A stretch of 19,266 bases of DNA, taken from the NCBI GenBank assembly GCA_019750655.1, contig JAIEOG010000008.1, positions 1 through 19,266 on the forward strand. Direction: 5' to 3'. The translations under genes and the position numbers were made by a program. Source of the stretch: a bacterium (GTDB taxonomy: Bacteria > Bdellovibrionota > FAC87 > UBA2466). Under the pieces are notes generated by a model that was not told where the DNA came from, ran no database searches, and saw only the letters and a program-made list of their open reading frames with translations. Shown here one piece after another: positions 15,052 through 19,266 of the stretch (its first letter is position 1; every line of letters begins with the position of its first letter).

Positions 15052-15936
15052 GTGGCTATGGAAACTTCAGAAAATCTCTACTTTCTTAATCGGGGCGACC
15101 TCGTACAGCGGGGAAAAGCACTGGCGGGCCAGTACCAGAGCGGTGACCCGTTTCCGCATATCCAAATCGACGATTTTTTTCCCGTGGATGTAGCGCGCCG
15201 GATTGGCAGCGAGTTTCCTAAATCCGATTTCGCCGGTTTCATACAACCCGACAATGCCTTTCAAAAAGGGAAGCTGGGGCGCACCCAGGAAAACTATTTA
15301 GAAGGGCTGCCGCCCTTTGTCCGGCACATGCTCAACGAGTTCAATGGGCTGGCTTTCATCGACTTTCTCGAAGCGCTGACGGGCATTAAAGGCCTCATTC
15401 CCGATACACACTATAAGGGCGGCGCGCTCCACCAGATTCTCCCGGGCGGGAGCCTCGCCATCCATGCGGATTTCAACCGCGACCTGCACCGAAAATTGCG
15501 GCGCCGTGTGAATGTCTTGTTCTATTTCAACGATGCATGGGACGCCAGCTGGGGCGGCAATCTCGAGCTTTGGGATCGCCAAATGACGAAGTGCGAGAAG
15601 AGCATCAGCCCCTTGATGAATCGCTGTGTGATCTTCAATACGACATCGGACAGCTTTCATGGCCACCCGGATCCTTTGAATTGTCCCCCGGATCGCACGC
15701 GTAAGTCGATCGCGCTCTATTATTACACGAGTGATCCCGACGAAGCGGCGCGCACACACACTACACTTTGGCGCCGTCGCCCGGGTGTGGATGAACCCGA
15801 AGGCGAAGGCGATTGGATTGTGGGGAAAGAGAGCTTCTTTGGCCCTCGGCGCATTGCCCTGGCAAAACACTTCGTGAAAAGCTGGACTCCTCCGGCGCTC
15901 TGGTCGTTCCTTAAGAAACTGCGCCGTCGCTCTTAG
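15052..15936 (+). CDS. 2-oxoglutarate/Fe(II)-dependent dioxygenase (prolyl-4-hydroxylase-like fold)
   Basis: A 294-residue probable cytoplasmic oxygenase. The N-terminal part has PFPHIQIDDFFPVDVARRI (33-51), typical of this superfamily. The core reads GGALHQILPGGSLAIHADFNRD with the iron-binding H-x-D at His138 and Asp140, then VNVLFYFND, WGGNLELWD, a distal histidine in SFHGHP (His203 or His205) and RKSIALYYYT with Arg217 as the likely 2-oxoglutarate salt bridge. All cofactor ligands are therefore present. The substrate is unknown; relatives hydroxylate proteins, amino acids or sugars, and nothing here decides. The last 70 residues are basic and Trp-rich. GTG 15052 is preferred (AGG about ten bases upstream); ATG 15058 is possible. 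It follows nadA by 35 bases and overlaps the stop of convergent hutI by 3 bases (15934-15936 against 15933-15935, spanning four bases). Confidence 0.9.
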   Translation: MAMETSENLYFLNRGDLVQRGKALAGQYQSGDPFPHIQIDDFFPVDVARRIGSEFPKSDFAGFIQPDNAFQKGKLGRTQENYLEGLPPFVRHMLNEFNGLAFIDFLEALTGIKGLIPDTHYKGGALHQILPGGSLAIHADFNRDLHRKLRRRVNVLFYFNDAWDASWGGNLELWDRQMTKCEKSISPLMNRCVIFNTTSDSFHGHPDPLNCPPDRTRKSIALYYYTSDPDEAARTHTTLWRRRPGVDEPEGEGDWIVGKESFFGPRRIALAKHFVKSWTPPALWSFLKKLRRRS

Positions 15937-17129
15937 ATTTCGCCGAAGGCGTACGGGATAGCTTCGTACGTTGGAGCTTTGGCTTTCCAGACTTTGAGTG
16001 GGTGGCCGACTTCGATGGTGCCGTAGTGCTCTGTTTCACCGAGCGCTTGAGCGGCATTGTAGGTGGCAGCCACAATCGCTTCGGGCACCGACATCTTCAT
16101 CTGGCTACAGGCAATCGTCATCGCCAGGGGCAGATTGTGAGAAGGCGAAGTGCCCGGGTTGAAATCCGTCGTTAAAGCGACAATCGCACCTTGATCGATG
16201 AGCTGGCGCGCAGGCGGGTAGGGCGTGCCGGTAAAGAGGGAGGCACTAGGGGCCAAGACGGCGACCGTCTTTGACGCCGCTACGCTGCGGATTCCCTCGG
16301 CCGAAACATTGTCTAAGTGATCGCAGCTCGTGGCGCCGATTTCAGCAGCGAAGGCTGTGCCTTTTTGATCAGTGAACTGATCGACGTGGAGTTTGATCTT
16401 CAGGCCGTTGTCGTATGCCGCTTGCACCATCCGGCGTGCTTGCGCGACCGTGAAATAGCCTTCTTCGATAAAGGCGTCGAAAAAGCGCGCAAGTTTTCGT
16501 TTGCCGATTTCGGGAATCCATTCGCTCACGATGCTATCGACATAGGCATCTGCACGACCCTTGTATTCGGGGGGGACGGCATGGGCTGGTAAGAATGTCG
16601 GCACGATGGCGACGTGTGCGCTAGATGCGAGCTTCGCGATGCAGTCGAGTTGCGTGATTTCGGATTCTAGCGTCAATCCATAGCCCGATTTCACTTCCAA
16701 GCAGCCAACGCCCATCGATTCAAAACGCCAAGCGTGGGTCTGAGCGCGGTGGAGAAGTTCAGTCGGCAAAGCCGATCGAGTGGCTTTTACCGTCGATAGG
16801 ATCCCGCCACCGGCTTGAGCGATTTCTTGGTAGGTCTTGCCCGTGCAGCGCAGGGCATAGTCGGAATAGCGTTCGCCTCCGAACACGAGGTGCGTGTGGC
16901 ACTCGACGAGCGCCGGCAACCAAACGTTTTGGTTACAGTCTTCCTTTGGCCAAGTCGCGTACTGAACCGGCAATTCGGTGCGTTTGCCAATCCAATCCAC
17001 TTTGCCGGCGCGCACGGCGACGGCCGCATCTTCGATCAATCCCAAGTCAGCAGCCGTAGGCTTTCGGCCCTCTTTGGCCTTGGCACCTTGGAGCGTGAGG
17101 AGCTGGCGGATATGTTGGAAAACTTGCAT
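15933..17129 (-). CDS. hutI: Imidazolonepropionase
   Basis: Third step of histidine degradation: 4-imidazolone-5-propionate to N-formimidoyl-L-glutamate. The 398 residues show the amidohydrolase metal site H-x-H at His78/His80 (VECHTHLVFGGER), then LEVKSGYGL (144-152), PAHAVPPEY (181-189), KLHVDQF with His248, SCDHLDNVS with His271, and TTDFNPGTSPSHNLP with the metal ligand Asp322. Later comes AATYNAAQALG. The start ATG at 17129 lies two bases after the hutU stop, and a weak CGGA lies upstream. It is the last gene seen of the hut operon; the next enzymes (HutF/HutG) are not in this window. Its 3' end collides with the dioxygenase gene. Confidence 0.97.
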   Translation of the reverse strand: MQVFQHIRQLLTLQGAKAKEGRKPTAADLGLIEDAAVAVRAGKVDWIGKRTELPVQYATWPKEDCNQNVWLPALVECHTHLVFGGERYSDYALRCTGKTYQEIAQAGGGILSTVKATRSALPTELLHRAQTHAWRFESMGVGCLEVKSGYGLTLESEITQLDCIAKLASSAHVAIVPTFLPAHAVPPEYKGRADAYVDSIVSEWIPEIGKRKLARFFDAFIEEGYFTVAQARRMVQAAYDNGLKIKLHVDQFTDQKGTAFAAEIGATSCDHLDNVSAEGIRSVAASKTVAVLAPSASLFTGTPYPPARQLIDQGAIVALTTDFNPGTSPSHNLPLAMTIACSQMKMSVPEAIVAATYNAAQALGETEHYGTIEVGHPLKVWKAKAPTYEAIPYAFGEI

Positions 17130-17131
17130 GC

Positions 17132-18778
17132 TTAATTCCGCATCGGGATTTTCAGGCCCTTCTCTTTGGCGACTTTTTCAGCCTTCTCGTAGCCGGCATC
17201 GACGTGGCGGAACAGACCCATCGCCGGATCGGAGTTGAGCACGCGCGAAATCCGGCGTTCGGCGCGGTCAGTGCCGTCCGCAACGATCACCATACCCGCA
17301 TGGATAGAAAACCCGATTCCCACGCCGCCCCCATGGTGGAGCGAGACCCAGCTCGCGCCATTGGCGGTATTGATCAAGGCATTGAGCACGGGCCAGTCGG
17401 CGATGGCATCGCTACCGTCTTTCATCGCTTCGGTCTCTCGGTTGGGCGAAGCTACGCTACCGCAGTCTAAGTGATCGCGGCCAATCACGAGCGGGGCTTT
17501 TACTTTCTTCTCTCGGACCAAGCGGTTGAAGAGCAAAGCGGCTTTTTCGCGTTCGCCGTAATTCAACCAACAGATCCGTGCGGGCAGGCCTTGGAAGTGG
17601 ATGCGTTGTTTGGCGAGCTGCAGCCAGCGGGCCAAGCTCTTTTTCTCGGGGAATAGCTCGAGAAGCGCGCGGTCCGTCGTGTAGATGTCTTCCGGATCTC
17701 CGGAGAGCGCCACCCAGCGGAATGGGCCACTGCCTTCGCAAAAAAGCGGGCGAATGTACTCGGGAACGAACCCAGGGATCTTGAAAGCGTCAGTGACGCC
17801 ATTTTCGAGGGCGACTTGGCGAATGTTATTGCCGTAGTCGAACGTCGGGATCCCTTTTGCCTTCAACGCCAGCATGCCCCGGACGTGTTGGGCGATGGAA
17901 TCTTTGGAGCGCCGCAAGTACTCCTGCGGGTTGTCCGTGCGAAGCTTTGCGCCTGTCTCCAGACTCAGGCCGGTGGGCAAATAGCCACGCAGCGGATCGT
18001 GCGCCGATGTTTGATCCGTTACGAGATCGGGTAAGATCTTGCCTTGGGCAATTGCAGGGACGAGTTCCGCGGCATTACCGAGCAGCCCTATGGAGAGGGC
18101 CTTCTTCGCTTTGCAGGCGGCTTGGATTTTTTCCAAAGCGCGGCCGAGGTCCGTCTCCATTTCGTCGAGATAACCCGTTTCGATACGGCGGCGGATGCGC
18201 GTTTCATCGACTTCGATGCCGAGTAAGCAAGCACCATTCATGGTCGCTGCGAGCGGCTGTGCGCCACCCATGCCGCCGAGACCTGCGGTCAGAATCCAGC
18301 GGCCACCGAGTTCACCACCGAAGTGTTGGCGACCGGCTTCCGCGAACGTTTCATAGGTCCCCTGGACGATGCCCTGCGTGCCGATGTAAATCCAGCTGCC
18401 GGCAGTCATCTGGCCAAACATGGTAAGGCCCTTGCGCTCGAGCTCCCGGAAGCAATCCCAATTGGCCCAGTGGGGAACGAGTAAGGAATTTGCAAGTAAA
18501 ACACGTGGGGCTTCCGCATGGGAGCGGATGACGCCTACGGGTTTGCCGGATTGGACGAGCAGGGTTTCGTCGTCGGCCAGGGTTTGCAAAGTACGGACGA
18601 TCGCTTCGAAGGATTCCCAGTTGCGGGCGGCTTTGCCCGTGCCACCATAAACCACCAGCTCTTCCGGCCGCTCGGCGACATCGGGGTCGAGGTTGTTCAT
18701 CAGCATCCGCAAGGCGGCTTCTTGTTCCCACCCGCGGCAATGTAGTTCGGTGCCTCGGTAAGCGCGGACGGTTCTCAT
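17132..18778 (-). CDS. hutU: Urocanate hydratase
   Basis: Second step of histidine degradation: urocanate plus water to imidazolonepropionate, using tightly bound NAD+ as an electrophile. The 548 residues are of normal length (about 555). Motifs in order: LVVYGGTGKAARNW (41-54), TLLVQSGKPVGV (72-83), NWDCF, TAGSWIYIGTQGIVQGTYE (125-143), the NAD-binding GLGGMGGAQP (166-175), DQTSAHDPLRGYLP (255-268), ARICW with Cys403 in the position of the known catalytic Cys of urocanases, and GRDHLDCGSVASPNRE (433-448). The ATG at 18778 overlaps the hutH stop (ATGA), and AAGGAAGG (18785-18792) is a strong ribosome site. Confidence 0.98.
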   Translation of the reverse strand: MRTVRAYRGTELHCRGWEQEAALRMLMNNLDPDVAERPEELVVYGGTGKAARNWESFEAIVRTLQTLADDETLLVQSGKPVGVIRSHAEAPRVLLANSLLVPHWANWDCFRELERKGLTMFGQMTAGSWIYIGTQGIVQGTYETFAEAGRQHFGGELGGRWILTAGLGGMGGAQPLAATMNGACLLGIEVDETRIRRRIETGYLDEMETDLGRALEKIQAACKAKKALSIGLLGNAAELVPAIAQGKILPDLVTDQTSAHDPLRGYLPTGLSLETGAKLRTDNPQEYLRRSKDSIAQHVRGMLALKAKGIPTFDYGNNIRQVALENGVTDAFKIPGFVPEYIRPLFCEGSGPFRWVALSGDPEDIYTTDRALLELFPEKKSLARWLQLAKQRIHFQGLPARICWLNYGEREKAALLFNRLVREKKVKAPLVIGRDHLDCGSVASPNRETEAMKDGSDAIADWPVLNALINTANGASWVSLHHGGGVGIGFSIHAGMVIVADGTDRAERRISRVLNSDPAMGLFRHVDAGYEKAEKVAKEKGLKIPMRN

Positions 18779-19266
18779 AACAGGCCTTCCTTGCGCGCGC
18801 CGGAATGCAGGGCGCCGGAACGGATAATGCCGGTAATGGCTTCGATGTCCGGCGTTAGCACGCGATCCGTTTTAAGCCGCGGCACGAGCGCGCGCACTTG
18901 CTTTAGGAGCCATGCGGCTCCTATGCCAGGCTTTAACGGTTCGCGTAGGTTCAGGGCTTGAGCTGCACAAAGCATTTCGATGGCGAGGATCATTTCAACG
19001 TTTTCCAAGATCGTCTTGGCTTTGCGTGCGGCCATTGGCCCCATACTCACATGGTCTTCCTTTTCGTTATTCGTCGGAATCGAGTCCGTTGAAGACGGGT
19101 GCGTGAGCAAGCGGTTTTCGGAAACCAGCGCCGCTGCCGTTACATGCGCGATCATGAAGCCTGAGTTCAAGCCTTCGTTCTCGACGAGGAAGCAAGGCAA
19201 CCCGCTATAAGAAGGGTCAATGAGCTTCGCTATGCGGCGTTCGGACAAGCTTCCCAGTTCGGCTAG
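18775..19266 (-). CDS. hutH: Histidine ammonia-lyase (C-terminal 163 residues, cut by window edge)
   Basis: First step of histidine degradation, deamination of L-histidine to urocanate. The frame stays open through base 19266 (reading LAELGSLSERR at the edge), so the gene continues outside the window and its MIO prosthetic-group triad Ala-Ser-Gly is not visible. The C-terminal family stretches are clear: SERRIAKLIDPSYSGLP, FLVENEGLNSGFMIAHVTAA, STDSIPTNNEKEDHVSMG. Full-length HutH is about 500 residues, so about one third is present. It overlaps hutU by four bases and is the upstream gene of the hut operon seen here, so any hut promoter and regulator lie to the right of the window. Confidence 0.96.
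   Translation of the reverse strand, partial: LAELGSLSERRIAKLIDPSYSGLPCFLVENEGLNSGFMIAHVTAAALVSENRLLTHPSSTDSIPTNNEKEDHVSMGPMAARKAKTILENVEMILAIEMLCAAQALNLREPLKPGIGAAWLLKQVRALVPRLKTDRVLTPDIEAITGIIRSGALHSGARKEGLL

Noticed and set aside
15298..15870. Minus-strand open frame of 190 codons
   Set aside because: Antisense to the dioxygenase, whose iron and 2OG ligands are all in the plus frame.
1..19266. CRISPR arrays, tRNA/rRNA genes, insertion sequences, phage, toxin-antitoxin or defence genes
   Set aside because: I looked for repeat-spacer periodicity, cloverleaf-like stretches, inverted-repeat-bounded transposases and typical small paired genes and saw none; spacers are nearly all under 60 bases.

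Overview
The window is a densely packed bacterial chromosome segment with moderately high GC by eye and 20 recognisable genes, the first and last cut by the window edges. Almost all of them are housekeeping or nutritional genes. I see no tRNA, rRNA, insertion sequence, integrase, phage gene or CRISPR array. No gene-free stretch exceeds about 100 bases; the longest is the divergent xseB/livK spacer at 5935-6035. Two lipoproteins with lipobox signals, a TlpA-type membrane thioredoxin and the linkage xseB-ispA-dxs-tlyA point to a Gram-negative, perhaps a Bdellovibrionota or other 'deltaproteobacterium-like' lineage. This placement rests on gene order and remembered protein similarity, not on a search, and is low confidence.

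Layout, left to right. (1) 1-549, minus strand: N-terminal part of tlyA, an rRNA 2'-O-methyltransferase. (2) 600-2941, plus strand: two unfamiliar genes, a membrane-anchored double-Cache-like sensor protein with no output domain and a coiled-coil lipoprotein. They sit between tlyA and its usual neighbours. (3) 2832-5934, minus strand: xseB-ispA-dxs, giving the exonuclease VII small subunit, polyprenyl diphosphate synthase and DXP synthase of the MEP isoprenoid pathway. The lipoprotein and dxs overlap tail to tail by 110 bp. (4) 6036-10502, plus strand: a complete livKHMGF branched-chain amino acid type ABC transporter, with genes spaced 3 nt or overlapping 1-4 nt. (5) 10503-10940, minus strand: a small zinc-ribbon protein whose C-terminus resembles the Tudor-like domain of UvrD/PcrA. 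(6) 10971-15936, plus strand: a TlpA-like thioredoxin, nadC-nadB-nadA (all three steps from aspartate to nicotinate mononucleotide) and a 2-oxoglutarate/Fe(II) dioxygenase. (7) 15933-19266, minus strand: hutH (partial)-hutU-hutI, the first three steps of histidine degradation.

The LIV transporter and hut operon suggest a cell that imports and burns amino acids. The nad operon makes NAD de novo and the MEP genes make isoprenoid precursors. All three convergent gene pairs abut or overlap (110, 0 and 4 nt), so none leaves room for an intergenic intrinsic terminator. GTG starts are frequent (6 of 19 visible starts by my choice).

The parts that ordinary annotation does not explain are the Cache/lipoprotein pair at 600-2941 and the zinc-ribbon/Tudor protein at 10503-10940. 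I see no sign of a defence system, biosynthetic gene cluster or mobile element.
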